Shown here: piece by piece, positions 1-8,033 of the stretch | Layout of the letters: every line of letters starts with the position of its first letter | Numbering within the stretch: the stretch's first letter is position 1 | NCBI GenBank assembly: GCA_011390165.1 | Contig: JAABSV010000039.1 | Location: 1 to 38,433, forward strand | Length of the DNA stretch: 38,433 nucleotides | Direction of reading: 5' to 3' | Origin: Desulfobulbaceae bacterium | Lineage (GTDB): Bacteria; Desulfobacterota; Desulfobulbia; Desulfobulbales; Desulfocapsaceae | Notes under the pieces: generated by a model | Seen by the model: the letters and a program-made list of their open reading frames with translations, nothing else | Databases searched by the model: none | What the model was told of the DNA's origin: nothing | Translations under genes and position numbers: made by a program

Positions 1-767
1 CGGCCGGCGGCCTCACCGGTGCAGTGGCAGAGGACCAGGGAGCCCACCGCCAGTTCCTGCAGCCGGGCGACGGTCCAGGCCAGCCGTTCCGGGCCGGCGT
101 TGAGGAGATGCAGGCCGCCGATAATGGCGTGGACCCGTTCTTCACCGCTCACCTCGCGGATCCATTCAAGGGTGTTGATGATCCCGGCATGGCAGCAGCC
201 GACCGCCACCACCAGCCCGTGGCTGGTTTTCACCCAGATGGCCATGTCGTCTTCGATACTGTCGGCATGGCCGCCGGCCGGGTCGAGGAAAAAGGGGCCG
301 CCGGGGGTCTCAATGGGGTGGCGACGGGGGATCTCGCCGGTGATGCCGACCCGTTCACTCAACCAGAGCGGCTGGCGGACCAGTTGCAGCCGCTCTTTCG
401 GCAGGCTGTTCAGGGCAGTCAGGTTGGCACTGGTAACCCGGATCGAGGTGGAGCCCTCGGCGGTCACCTTGTAGCGGGGCAGGAAGGCGGCGGGGTGGGT
501 GTAGACGCGCAGTCGACTGGAGGCGGCGAGCAGTTCGGCAATGCCGCCGCTGTGGTCGTAGTGGCCGTGGCTGAGCACCAGGCTGTCCAGGTCGGCCGGC
601 CGGCAGTCGAGGCGGCTGGCGTTCTCGAGCAGCACCTTCTGGCCGGCATCAAGGAGAATCTTCTGGCCATCGGCCTCAAGCCAGATCGAGTAACCGTGTT
701 CTGCCAGCAGGGTGGCGGGGGCCTGGTTGTCCACCAGGATCTGCAGGAACAGTTCAGATGGTTGCAT
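1..767 (-). CDS. MBL-fold metallo-hydrolase (COG1237-like), C-terminus outside window
   Basis: Metallo-beta-lactamase-fold hydrolase of the type often annotated as a dihydropterin/RFA-P synthase-like enzyme; the true substrate is unknown. Read on the minus strand from an ATG at 767, the protein begins MQPSELFLQI. The metal-binding motif HGHYDH lies at about residues 67-72, inside SHGHYDHSGG. Further on are a GCCHAGI.NTL segment and an IIGGLHL segment, both typical of this family. About 255 residues are visible and the gene runs off the left edge. A GGAG lies about 9 nt upstream of the ATG. The start overlaps the 3' end of the thioesterase gene by 14 bp, so the two are probably co-transcribed and translationally coupled. 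Fold assignment is firm; the reaction is not. Confidence 0.9.
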   Translation of the reverse strand, partial: MQPSELFLQILVDNQAPATLLAEHGYSIWLEADGQKILLDAGQKVLLENASRLDCRPADLDSLVLSHGHYDHSGGIAELLAASSRLRVYTHPAAFLPRYKVTAEGSTSIRVTSANLTALNSLPKERLQLVRQPLWLSERVGITGEIPRRHPIETPGGPFFLDPAGGHADSIEDDMAIWVKTSHGLVVAVGCCHAGIINTLEWIREVSGEERVHAIIGGLHLLNAGPERLAWTVARLQELAVGSLVLCHCTGEAAG

Positions 768-1197
768 TGGCGTTTTTCTCCATAAAGCGTCCTTTGGCGC
801 GGCAGACCCGTTGGTTGTTCACCCGGATTTCCGCCCGCAGGTGGTAGAGGGGGGGCAGAGAGCGGTCGATCCAGGCCCGGATGGAAAGGGTGCTGTCGCA
901 GGCCACCGGTTGGAAGAAGCGGACATTCAGTTCGCCGGTCACCGCGGCGATCTGCCGGTGGAGAAGGCATTGGGCCATGGCGGTATCGAGGAGGGCGGAG
1001 AGCACCCCGCCGTGCATGATGCCGGTATAGCCCTGCAGGCTTTCGTCACTCCGGAACTCCGCCATCACCCCGCCATCGGCCAGCGGGGCAAAGCGCAGGC
1101 CGAAGGAGAGAGGGTTGTCCCGACCGCACATCAGGCAGTAACGGTGGCTGAGAAGCTGTTCCGGGGCGGCCGGTTTTTCCGGCGAGAGGGAGGGCAT
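754..1197 (-). CDS. PaaI-type hotdog-fold thioesterase
   Basis: Protein of 147 aa, the usual length for a single hotdog domain of the PaaI/COG2050 acyl-CoA thioesterase family, which hydrolyses acyl- or aryl-CoA in the cytoplasm. The signature GYTGIMHGGVLSALLDTAM lies at about residues 56-74; the H-G-G turn and the following Asp sit at the active-site helix. The N-terminal CLMCGRDNP stretch (residues 21-29) is a Cys-x2-Cys motif seen in a subset of the family. The ATG at 1197 is the first one in front of the conserved region; a much longer upstream open frame is antisense to the oxidoreductase gene and is not credible. It is the first gene of a two-gene unit with the downstream MBL hydrolase. 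Substrate unknown. Confidence 0.88.
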   Translation of the reverse strand: MPSLSPEKPAAPEQLLSHRYCLMCGRDNPLSFGLRFAPLADGGVMAEFRSDESLQGYTGIMHGGVLSALLDTAMAQCLLHRQIAAVTGELNVRFFQPVACDSTLSIRAWIDRSLPPLYHLRAEIRVNNQRVCRAKGRFMEKNANATI

Positions 1198-1248
1198 TGC
1201 GGCACCAGTGGTTGCAAGAGGTGGAGTGAGCTTAAAGAGAGCGGATCC

Positions 1249-1276
1249 TTGACAAAGCCGGCTGGGGAGGTAAAAG
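1249..1276 (+). promoter_or_regulatory. candidate sigma70 promoter for the flavin oxidoreductase
   Basis: A perfect -35 box TTGACA (1249-1254) is followed, after 16 bp, by TAAAAG (1271-1276). Transcription would begin near 1283 and leave a leader of about 128 nt before the ATG at 1411. The -10 box is only a partial match. Confidence 0.4.
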
Positions 1277-1297
1277 AAAAGCATATGCACAAATACC

Positions 1298-1334
1298 AAT
1301 GGGCATTGTAGCCCATTTGCCCCCATTCCGGCAA
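1298..1334 (-). promoter_or_regulatory. candidate minus-strand promoter with an overlapping inverted repeat
   Basis: On the minus strand, TTGCCG (1329-1334) and TACAAT (1305-1310) are 18 bp apart, suitable for the thioesterase/MBL genes. A perfect dyad, AATGGGC (1298-1304) and GCCCATT (1311-1317), brackets exactly the -10 box. It could be an operator or a cruciform. It also lies just downstream of the predicted plus-strand start near 1283, so one regulator could act on both genes. Confidence 0.35.
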
Positions 1335-1410
1335 CAACAGATCGAATTGAAATCGGCAGCAGATTCGGCGAGGCGGCAAGCGCCTCACTGAGAGCCGAGG
1401 AGAAAGGCCC

Positions 1411-2586
1411 ATGGCAAAAAAAGTGGTGCTCCTGGGTGGCGGCCACGCCCACCTGCAAACCCTGGCGGCGATCGGTAGCTTTCAGGCCAGGGGCTGCGAG
1501 GTAACCGTGGTCCAGCCTTCCCCCTGGCACTACTACAGCGGCATGGGGCCGGGGATGCTGGGCGGGAGCTATCGGCCGGAGGAGATCCGTTTTGCCACCC
1601 GTCGGCAGGTGGAGGCGCTGGGGGGACGGTTTGTCCTTGCCCGGGCGGAGCGGATCGACCCCGAGGCGAAGAGAGTCCATCTCGCCGGCAGTGAGGAGGT
1701 ATTGCCCTACGATCTCCTCTCCTGCAATGTCGGCTCTTCGGTACGCTGGTCGACGACGGGTGGTGAGAGCGAGAACCTCTATGCCGCCAAGCCCATCGAG
1801 GGGTTGCTGGCGGTGCGGGACCGGGTTCTGGCTTTGGCCGCTGCCGGACCCTGCCGTCTGGCGGTGGTTGGCGGCGGTCCGGCGGCCCTGGAAATCGCCG
1901 GCAACCTGCACCAGCTGACCGGCCGGGCCGGCCTCCACCGGCCGAAGATTGTCCTCTATGCCGGTCGTCAGATCCTGGTCGGCCGGTCGCCGCGGCTGGT
2001 TCGGCTGGCCCGGGACATCCTTCTCGACAAGGGGATCAGGATCGTTGAGGGGCTCTATGTAGTGCGCGTCGACGGTGAGCGGCTGCTCTTTGCCGACGGC
2101 AGTCAGACTCAGGCGGCGCTCACCATTCTGGCCACTGGGGTGGAGCCCAATCGACTTTTTGCCCACTCCGGCCTGGCGCTGGGCAATGATGGCGGTCTGC
2201 TGGTCAACGGCTGCCTGCAGTCGGTCGCCTACCCCGATATCTTTGCCGGAGGCGACTGTATCGCCTTTGCCCCCCGCCCCCTGGCCAAGGTCGGGGTCTA
2301 CGCGGTACGGCAGAACCGGGTTCTTTGCGAAAACCTGATGGCCTTTCTTCAGGACCGACCCCTGGTGGAGTTTTCTCCGGGAGGCGCCTACCTGCAGATC
2401 TGCAATCTCGGAATGGGTATTGGCCTTTTCTCCCGAGAGGGGATATCCTTCTCCGGGCGGCTGGCCTTTTGGCTCAAGGATTGGATAGATCGGCGCTTCA
2501 TGCGTACCTATCAGATGGAGATGGGTAACCAGATGGCTCTGCCGGAGGGAGACGAAGGTGGCGGCGACGGGCAAGCAAAGCGGTAA
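1411..2586 (+). CDS. NDH-2/SQR-like FAD-dependent pyridine nucleotide oxidoreductase
   Basis: Two-dinucleotide-binding flavoprotein of 391 aa. The FAD-binding glycine motif LGGGHAHL is at residues 8-15; the NAD(P)-binding motif VVGGGPAALEIAG is near residues 150-162; the second FAD motif IFAGGDCIAF is near residue 279. The stretch HYYSGMGPGMLGGSY matches the oxidoreductase domain that many bacteria carry fused to selenide-water dikinase SelD; here it stands alone, and no selD is in the window. Likely role: electron transfer from NAD(P)H to a quinone or another acceptor, at the inner face of the membrane. No obvious transmembrane helix. The initiating ATG has GAGGAGAAAGG just before it. Transcribed divergently from the thioesterase. 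Family firm, substrate and acceptor not. Confidence 0.88.
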   Translation: MAKKVVLLGGGHAHLQTLAAIGSFQARGCEVTVVQPSPWHYYSGMGPGMLGGSYRPEEIRFATRRQVEALGGRFVLARAERIDPEAKRVHLAGSEEVLPYDLLSCNVGSSVRWSTTGGESENLYAAKPIEGLLAVRDRVLALAAAGPCRLAVVGGGPAALEIAGNLHQLTGRAGLHRPKIVLYAGRQILVGRSPRLVRLARDILLDKGIRIVEGLYVVRVDGERLLFADGSQTQAALTILATGVEPNRLFAHSGLALGNDGGLLVNGCLQSVAYPDIFAGGDCIAFAPRPLAKVGVYAVRQNRVLCENLMAFLQDRPLVEFSPGGAYLQICNLGMGIGLFSREGISFSGRLAFWLKDWIDRRFMRTYQMEMGNQMALPEGDEGGGDGQAKR

Positions 2587-2934
2587 ACAACCGGCAAAAG
2601 GGTTGAGCGTAGTTTTTGTTGTTGCTCTGGCCCCGGGTATTTTTTAATCTGGGTTGACTGGGTTGACTGGGTTGACTGGGTTGACTGGGTTGACTGGGTT
2701 GACTGGGTTGACTGGGTTGACTGGGTTGACTGGGTTGACTGGGTTGACTGGGTTGACTGGGTTGAGTGGGTTGCGGTACGGATCAGGAGTACGGACCAGA
2801 AAAAGGGCCATAAAGTCTGGTGATCAGGCCCGGTGATCAGGAACAATGAGCAGAATCAATGAGCAGGACCATGCTGCCGGACAATTGAGCAGGGTGGCCT
2901 GTACGGTTCAATCAAAGCAAGCGAGGTGCGGCAG
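2587..2934. other. gene-free interval dominated by repeats
   Basis: No credible gene. Besides the 9-bp tandem array, the right part (2820-2900) holds loosely repeated TGATCAGG and TGAGCAG words. Both strands stay open through the array only because its unit length is a multiple of three. Confidence 0.7.
2649..2773. repeat. 9-bp tandem repeat array (unit GGGTTGACT)
   Basis: Twelve perfect head-to-tail copies of GGGTTGACT run from 2651 to 2758. A thirteenth with one change (GGGTTGAGT, 2759-2767) and a partial copy (2768-2773) follow, and CT precedes. The purity suggests recent expansion by slippage and likely length variation between strains. It lies between two plus-strand genes. Confidence 0.95.
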
Positions 2935-3984
2935 ATGAAGAGGTGGGAGTGTGGAGTGTGTGGGTACGTCGATAAGGGAGAGGAGGCCCCGGAAAAGTGC
3001 CCGGTCTGCGAGGCGCCAAAAAAGATGTTTCTCTATCAGGAGGGTAAGCCGCAGGCGGAAGCGGTCGAGGAGGGGGACGGCACATCGGCTGACGGCGAGT
3101 TGAAATGGCTCTGTTCTGTCTGCAACCACAGCCACAGTGGTGCCGCTCCCCCGGAGAACTGCCCGGTCTGCCAGGCGCCGGCCTCGATGTTTGCCCCGGC
3201 GGCTGAAAACGGCACTGCCACTCCTGATGCCGCTCAGACCGCCGCTGCCCCGGCTACCCCGGCAAGTTCGGGTAGTTCGGCTAGTTCGGCAGCAACCGCC
3301 GGTCCCGCCGCGCCGGCTGCAGTGGCCGCCAAGCCGGCATCCAGACGCTGGCGCTGCACCCTCTGCGGCTACATCCACAGCGGCGCCGAACCGCCGGCAA
3401 AGTGTCCGGCCTGTGGCGCCGACAGGACGTTGTTCGTCGAGATCGATGCCGGCAACAAGGTGATCGGCCCCCTGCCGGCGGCCGCCGCCACCGCCGCCGC
3501 CCCTGCGAAGAAAAAATCGGGGCTGCTCAACTGGCTGGCCGGGCTGGTCTTAAAACTCCACCTCCACCCGATCACCGTCCACTTTCCCAACGGCATTCTG
3601 CCGGTGGTGGTGATTTTTCTCGGCCTGGCCATCTGGCTGACCATGCTCTCGGCGGAGACTGTCGCCTTTCTTGAAACGGCTGCCTTCTACAACCTGATTT
3701 GTGTCCTGGCCGTCCTGCCGGTGGTGCTCTTCACCGGTTACCTCGAGTGGCAGAAGCGCTACCTGGGGGCGAAGACGGCCTTGTTCATCATCAAGATTCT
3801 CTGCGCGCTGGTGGTTCTCGGCGGGGTCAACGTGCTTGTCTTCTGGCGCTTGCTCGACCCGGCGGTGGCCGCCGCCGATTCCCCGCATCGGCTGCTCTAT
3901 TTCGGGGTGGCGGTGGCGACCTTGGCCGCCGCCGGCATCGCCGGTCACCTGGGCGGCAAGCTGGTCTTTGCCGGCCGCAAGTAA
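2935..3984 (+). CDS. membrane protein with three rubredoxin-like zinc/iron ribbons and a DUF2231-like domain
   Basis: Protein of 349 aa. Three ribbons of the rubrerythrin C-terminal kind, each C-x2-C-x12-C-x2-C: Cys 6/9/22/25, Cys 60/63/76/79 and Cys 141/144/157/160. Ala/Ser/Pro-rich linkers separate them (about 88-137 and 180-195). The C-terminal part starts with HPITVHFPNG (about 211-220), as in DUF2231 membrane domains, and has about four hydrophobic helices (roughly 219-238, 250-270, 283-303, 320-340). Each ribbon could bind one iron and pass single electrons to or from the membrane domain; this is inference. The ATG at 2935 is preferred over a GTG at 2926 because GAGG at 2923-2926 is correctly spaced for it. 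No operon partner; it converges on the CBS-ACT gene. Confidence 0.85.
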   Translation: MKRWECGVCGYVDKGEEAPEKCPVCEAPKKMFLYQEGKPQAEAVEEGDGTSADGELKWLCSVCNHSHSGAAPPENCPVCQAPASMFAPAAENGTATPDAAQTAAAPATPASSGSSASSAATAGPAAPAAVAAKPASRRWRCTLCGYIHSGAEPPAKCPACGADRTLFVEIDAGNKVIGPLPAAAATAAAPAKKKSGLLNWLAGLVLKLHLHPITVHFPNGILPVVVIFLGLAIWLTMLSAETVAFLETAAFYNLICVLAVLPVVLFTGYLEWQKRYLGAKTALFIIKILCALVVLGGVNVLVFWRLLDPAVAAADSPHRLLYFGVAVATLAAAGIAGHLGGKLVFAGRK

Positions 3985-4039
3985 CCGGGCTGCCGGCCTC
4001 CCTGCGCTTTTTTGCCCTATTCCGCCCCATCTTACCCCT

Positions 4040-4186
4040 CCTCCTGGCAAAATCGTTTCACCGCCAGGAGGGGGGGGGAAGAAGGGGCGAAAAGGTGGCC
4101 GGACGGGGTCCGAACGGGGCCGAACGGGGGCGTAAGGGGCCGTAGGGGGTCGTCAGGGGGCGGAAAGGGTGCTGAAAGGGGCCGGA
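4040..4186 (+). repeat. inverted repeat followed by G-rich degenerate repeats
   Basis: Between the convergent 3' ends at 3984 and 4221. A perfect 9-bp stem (CCTCCTGGC at 4040-4048, GCCAGGAGG at 4063-4071) has no T-run on either strand. Then follow many runs of four to nine G spaced by about 6-10 nt, loosely repeating a GGGGCCGAAC-like word. The plus strand could form G-quadruplexes; the interval may act as a transcription or replication boundary. Confidence 0.6.
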
Positions 4187-4220
4187 CAGCGCCTGAACTG
4201 GCCCGGCCCGGCCGGGGCCA

Positions 4221-4892
4221 TCAGCCTGGCAAGAAGCGGCTGATATCCTTTTCGTAGCGGTTTTTCACGGTGAAGCCGCGGACGGTGAGGGCGGCGATGG
4301 CCCGCTCGCCGTCGCTGGCGGCAACCCGGAAGACCAACTGGCTCACCCCGGGGTACTGCTCTTCCGGCCAGCAGAAGAGACTCTGGATATTCACTTCGGC
4401 GTCACGCAGGGTGGCGGTGACCTCGGCCAGGCTGCCGATGCTGTCGCGGACAAAGACACTGAGTCGGGCGCTTTCCTCACTGATGCCGATCGCCTCAAGC
4501 AACACCCGCATGACGTCGGTGGAGGTGATGATTCCGACCAGTTCGCCATCCTCCATGACCGGCAGGGCACTGATCCGGTGCTGTTGCATGGTCAGGGCGG
4601 CCCGCTCGATGGTGGTGCTGGTGGGGACGGTGACCACCGTTTTGATCATGATCATCGAGACCACCACCTTCTCGAGCAGATAATTGAGCTCGTGGGTGGA
4701 GAGAGAGGTGGCCGGCGAGGCCCAGTAACGCTTGAGATCGCGGTCGGAAACCAACCCCACCAGCTTCTTGTGCCGGTCGACCACCAGCAGGTGGTCGATC
4801 TGTTTTTCCCTGATCAGGTTGTTGGCCCTGTCCAGGGGAGTATCGGGCGGGACGGTGATCAGGTCGGTGTGCATGATTCTGCCGATATACAT
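4221..4892 (-). CDS. CBS-domain pair with C-terminal ACT domain (AcuB-like)
   Basis: Protein of 223 aa. Two CBS domains come first: IMHTDLITVPPDTPLDRANN through VGLVSDRDLKRYW at about residues 6-65, and MIKTVVTVPTSTTIERAA through VGIITSTDVMRVL at about 80-140. An ACT domain follows, beginning RLSVFVRDSIGSLAEVTATL, at about 150-220. Such proteins sense adenine nucleotides through the CBS pair and a small molecule, often an amino acid, through ACT; AcuB of Bacillus has the same layout. No catalytic domain is seen. The ATG at 4892 has GAGGAG 9 nt upstream. The gene stands alone, and its promoter and leader share a 32-bp element with the MASE3 gene at 20423. Ligand unknown. Confidence 0.9.
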   Translation of the reverse strand: MYIGRIMHTDLITVPPDTPLDRANNLIREKQIDHLLVVDRHKKLVGLVSDRDLKRYWASPATSLSTHELNYLLEKVVVSMIMIKTVVTVPTSTTIERAALTMQQHRISALPVMEDGELVGIITSTDVMRVLLEAIGISEESARLSVFVRDSIGSLAEVTATLRDAEVNIQSLFCWPEEQYPGVSQLVFRVAASDGERAIAALTVRGFTVKNRYEKDISRFLPG

Positions 4893-4940
4893 GGTTTTAA
4901 CGCTCCTCGTGGCTGGGAAGGGTCGAGCCGGCCGCCCAGG

Positions 4941-4992
4941 CGGTGGCCGGCAGTCTGCATTGCCAGTATACGAAGGATTTCGGCTAAGTGAA
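4941..4992 (-). promoter_or_regulatory. promoter and leader element of the CBS-ACT gene (copy A of a shared element)
   Basis: On the minus strand: TTCACT (4987-4992), 16 bp, TATACT (4965-4970). The element reads CGTATACTG (4964-4972), 10 bp, then CTGCCGGCCACCG (4941-4953). The same words at the same spacing occur at 20497-20528 in front of the MASE3 gene. The second word would lie in the first few transcribed bases. Confidence 0.6.
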
Positions 4993-5091
4993 ACACCGAT
5001 TTTCGCCTTGCCCATAACCGACCAGTAGCTGTGGGGCGGGAATCGGCAGACCAATGCACCGACAAATCAATCTTGTCGTTTCGAAGCTGAA

Positions 5092-6225
5092 TTATCCCTT
5101 TAATGTTTCGTAGGTTTGTTCAAATTGGTCGGCGGTCCGGGTAAAGGCCTGCAGCACCGCCGGGTCAAAATGTTCTGGTCTGGTCCTGCCGTCGCCTTCG
5201 CTGATGATCCGGCAGGCGGTTATGTGGTCGATTGCCGTTTTGTAGGGACGGGGACTGCGCAGGGCATCGTAAATATCGGCAATGGCGGCGATTCGTCCCT
5301 CGATGGGAATCTGCTCGCCGGCAAGACCGTTGGGATAGCCGCTGCCGTCCCATCTCTCGTGGTGGCTGAGGGCAATACTTCTGCCGATCTGCAGCCGCGG
5401 GTGTTTGCCGATGATCATGGTTCCGGAATAGGTATGTTCTTTCATCTTGGCAAACTCGTCTTCGCTGAGTTTGCCCGTTTTTTTAAAAATATCCGGATGG
5501 GTGTGGATTTTGCCGACGTCGTGGAGGATGGCCTGCAGGCGGATGTCGCCGACAAATTCGTTTTCTAAACCCAATTCTTCGGCGACTATGGCGGCAAAAC
5601 GGCCGACCCGGATGATGTGGTTGCCGGTATCCTCGTCGTTGGCCTCGGCAGCCCTTGCCAGGGCATAGACGGTATAGACAAAGGCCTCCTCGGTGGCCAG
5701 GACCTGCAGGGCCAGGTTGGCTTCTACCGCCTTTCGCTTTTCGATATCCTGCTCAAGTTCGGCGGTCCGCTCGAGTACCGCCTGCTCAAGGTGATCGCGT
5801 TGCCGGCGGACAACGGCCTCCTCCTGCGCCAGTTTGAGGTGGGTGTTGATTCGTGCCTGGACCTCCTCGAACTGAAAGGGTTTGGCGATGTAATCGACTC
5901 CGCCGGCGCGAAATGCCTCGATCCGGCCTTCGAGGGTCGAGATCCCGGTGAGAAAGATCACCGGAATCTTGCAAGTCATTGGATTGGCCTTGATTCTGGC
6001 ACAGAGTTCCAAGCCGTTCATTGTCGGCATGTTGACATCGAGGAGTATGAGGTCCGGCAATTTTTCGTTAATTGTCGCTAAGGCTGTAGCGCCGTCGATG
6101 AACGGAAGAACGTCCATGCCCGCGAACCGCAACATCGTCTCCAGCACTCTCAGTACTGACAACTCGTCGTCGACTATGACTATCTTGGCCTTTTCGACCG
6201 GCGTACAGCATGCCATCATATTCAT
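5092..6225 (-). CDS. response regulator with HD-GYP c-di-GMP phosphodiesterase domain
   Basis: Protein of 377 aa. The receiver domain spans about residues 13-132, with phosphoacceptor Asp63 (LLDVNMP) and Lys115. A coiled coil follows (about 133-172), then an HD-GYP domain (about 175-370). All hallmark residues are present: HDVGK at 235-239, His264, HHE at 288-290 and GSGYP at 294-298. HD-GYP enzymes hydrolyse c-di-GMP in the cytoplasm, and here activity is probably gated by phosphorylation of Asp63. It is the last gene of the chemosensory operon, 46 bp after the membrane MCP gene, so CheA is the obvious phosphodonor (inference). A TTG further upstream at 6258 is possible, but the ATG at 6225 sits closer to the receiver and follows a GGCGAG. 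Confidence 0.93.
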   Translation of the reverse strand: MNMMACCTPVEKAKIVIVDDELSVLRVLETMLRFAGMDVLPFIDGATALATINEKLPDLILLDVNMPTMNGLELCARIKANPMTCKIPVIFLTGISTLEGRIEAFRAGGVDYIAKPFQFEEVQARINTHLKLAQEEAVVRRQRDHLEQAVLERTAELEQDIEKRKAVEANLALQVLATEEAFVYTVYALARAAEANDEDTGNHIIRVGRFAAIVAEELGLENEFVGDIRLQAILHDVGKIHTHPDIFKKTGKLSEDEFAKMKEHTYSGTMIIGKHPRLQIGRSIALSHHERWDGSGYPNGLAGEQIPIEGRIAAIADIYDALRSPRPYKTAIDHITACRIISEGDGRTRPEHFDPAVLQAFTRTADQFEQTYETLKG

Positions 6226-6271
6226 TACATGACTCGCCGAATAAAGATTCGACAGCAACTAATTAAAATTG

Positions 6272-7564
6272 TTAGAAAAGTTCTATCATAACTGGTTTCG
6301 CAGCCGGTTTTGACCGGTTCGTCCCGGTCACCCGGTCGTGGGTGACTCGCTGTTCCTGCATCACGTAGCCTTCCTGGAAGGCATCAAGTTGTCTTCCGAG
6401 GCTGGTGTCCGGTTGATCGGTAGTGCCGTTCAGCCAGCCACTGGTGTCGTCGGCAAACTTGCTTAAGCCGGCCAGACCGGTGATGACCTGTTCGATGCGT
6501 TGCCGCACCACATCCTGAAACTGGATTTGACCCAGCGCTGTTGAGATCTCCTTGACGATACTCTGGTTGGCTTCATCGATACTGCGGTTGATATCTTCTA
6601 AAAAGGAAGAGGCCTTACCGAAGCGGCTGGCGACAGCAGTGATGTTTGTGGTGAGTTCCTCAATTTCGAGGGATTTTTTTTCCTTGGCGATGGTGTTTCT
6701 GGCAGCTTCGGTCTCCTGGCCGACATGTTCACCAACTGCGGCAATTTTCTCGGCTATCTGCGCCGCGGCCTTGTTGGTCTGGGTACAGAGCTGCCGTATC
6801 TCATCGGAGATGACCGCAAAGCCTTTACCGGCCTCGCCGGCATGGGCCGCTTCAATGGCGGCATTCAGGGCAAGCAGGTTGGTCCGGTCGGCGATATCGG
6901 TGATATTTTCCACCAGTGGCCGAAATTTACCGATTTCACTGGAGATATACTCAATACGGGCAAGATTTTCTTCCAATTGACCGATCTGCCGGCTGGAAAA
7001 GGTGTTGAGGGCCTGGATCACCGCCTGGTTGATCTGTTGCTGTTGCGTGGTTGCCGCCACCAGTTCGACACTTTTTTCGGTCGAGGAACCAATCCTCTTT
7101 ATCTGCGAGGTGCTCTGTTCATGGATGACCATCATTCTGTCGATGATTTCCAGCACCGCTGTTTCGGTCTGCGCGATGGTCTCGCTTAACTGGCGGCGGA
7201 GCACCTCGTTGTAGCGCTCGATATCAATGAGCATCCGACCATACGACTCGGTAATCTCCGCACTCTGGGCGGCATATTGTCGGTGGCTCGCCAATGAGGC
7301 GGCGATGGGCGAGGTTTGCTTGCCGACCACCCGCAACACCCCAACCATTACGGCAAGCCCGGTGAGGCTGATAGCCAGGGCGATCTCCAGCCAGGGCGGC
7401 AGCCCAATCCAGGAGTGCAACAGCGGATAGACGAGAGAACAGGCAGCGGCGGTTGCAACAATTGCCGCTATGGTGTTTCTGACCAGCGCCTTGGTGGGAA
7501 CCAGCGGGAAGGCAAGGCTTTCCGGGGGGGTCGGATCTATTTTCATCGCATCGGTCTCGGTCAC
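6272..7564 (-). CDS. methyl-accepting chemotaxis protein with N-terminal membrane hairpin
   Basis: Protein of 430 aa. Two hydrophobic helices (about residues 28-50 and 58-80) are joined by a very short loop, so there is no periplasmic sensor domain. No HAMP domain is evident. The cytoplasmic helical hairpin has a clear tip, [20 protein letters not shown], continuing [13 protein letters not shown] (about 225-262). A later segment, [17 protein letters not shown], resembles the QFQD-RQ motif in C-terminal parts of other MCPs. It may sense something at or in the membrane. The GTG at 7564 overlaps the cheY stop by 4 bp; an ATG at 7546 is an alternative start. Fourth gene from the end of the transcript's distal cluster, upstream of HD-GYP. 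Confidence 0.92.
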   Translation of the reverse strand: MTETDAMKIDPTPPESLAFPLVPTKALVRNTIAAIVATAAACSLVYPLLHSWIGLPPWLEIALAISLTGLAVMVGVLRVVGKQTSPIAASLASHRQYAAQSAEITESYGRMLIDIERYNEVLRRQLSETIAQTETAVLEIIDRMMVIHEQSTSQIKRIGSSTEKSVELVAATTQQQQINQAVIQALNTFSSRQIGQLEENLARIEYISSEIGKFRPLVENITDIADRTNLLALNAAIEAAHAGEAGKGFAVISDEIRQLCTQTNKAAAQIAEKIAAVGEHVGQETEAARNTIAKEKKSLEIEELTTNITAVASRFGKASSFLEDINRSIDEANQSIVKEISTALGQIQFQDVVRQRIEQVITGLAGLSKFADDTSGWLNGTTDQPDTSLGRQLDAFQEGYVMQEQRVTHDRVTGTNRSKPAAKPVMIELF

Positions 7565-7935
7565 GCCCCGGGAAGAACCTGTTTGATCACCTTCACCAGG
7601 TCGGGTCCGGCAACCGGTTTCACCAGCCAGCCGGTGGCGCCGTTTTTTTTCGCCTCATCCCGTTTTTCCTGCTTGCTTTCGGTGGTGAGGGCGAGGACCG
7701 GGATAAAACGAAAACCAGGCAGGGCTCGGAGTTTCTTGATGAATTCCAGACCACCCATGTTCGGCATGTTGATATCGGTAATAATCAGGTCAGGCTTGCT
7801 GCCGACTTTCAGCTGATTGAGGGCGAGGATTCCGTCACCAGCGCACTCAACCTTGAAGCCATTCACCTCCAGGGCCGATTTGAGACTCAACCGCATCGTC
7901 GCCGAATCGTCCACCACCATCACTGTCTTGGCCAT
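7561..7935 (-). CDS. cheY: CheY-like single-domain response regulator (distal copy)
   Basis: Protein of 124 aa made only of a receiver domain. The acidic pair is Asp9-Asp10, the phosphoacceptor is Asp54 (IITDINMPN), and the switch Thr and Lys lie in LALTTES and VKPV. It relays phosphate from CheA in the cytoplasm, either as an output signal or as a phosphate sink. A strong AGGAGAG precedes the ATG at 7935. The gene is separated from the STAS gene by 98 bp that are unusually AT-rich, and overlaps the next MCP gene by 4 bp. One of two CheY proteins in the operon; the target is unknown and no flagellar switch gene is nearby. Confidence 0.93.
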   Translation of the reverse strand: MAKTVMVVDDSATMRLSLKSALEVNGFKVECAGDGILALNQLKVGSKPDLIITDINMPNMGGLEFIKKLRALPGFRFIPVLALTTESKQEKRDEAKKNGATGWLVKPVAGPDLVKVIKQVLPGA

Positions 7936-8033
7936 CTTCTCTCCTCTTCTGGAACACGTTGCGATGTATGAAATTTTAATAATTACTAATAATAATAATA
8001 TTTTGTCGCCATGTTTCCGACGTTCTTTAGCGG
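7936..8033 (-). promoter_or_regulatory. AT-rich spacer inside the operon, possible internal promoter
   Basis: The stretch 7968-8005 is almost free of G and C (repeated AAT/TAAT), in sharp contrast to its neighbours. It could hold an internal promoter for cheY-mcp-HD-GYP. I found no convincing -35/-10 pair. Confidence 0.3.

Noticed and set aside
2649..2773. CRISPR-like array
   Set aside because: Units are 9 bp with no spacers; no cas genes. The same holds for the arrays at 27208, 27410, 38083 and 38175.
2511..2846. Open frames through the 9-bp array giving Thr-Gln-Ser or Thr-Gly-Leu repeats
   Set aside because: Any 9-bp repeat stays open in a frame without stops; no ribosome site and no conserved flank.
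4040..4071. Intrinsic terminator between the convergent genes
   Set aside because: Good stem but no T-run on either strand; kept only as an inverted repeat.
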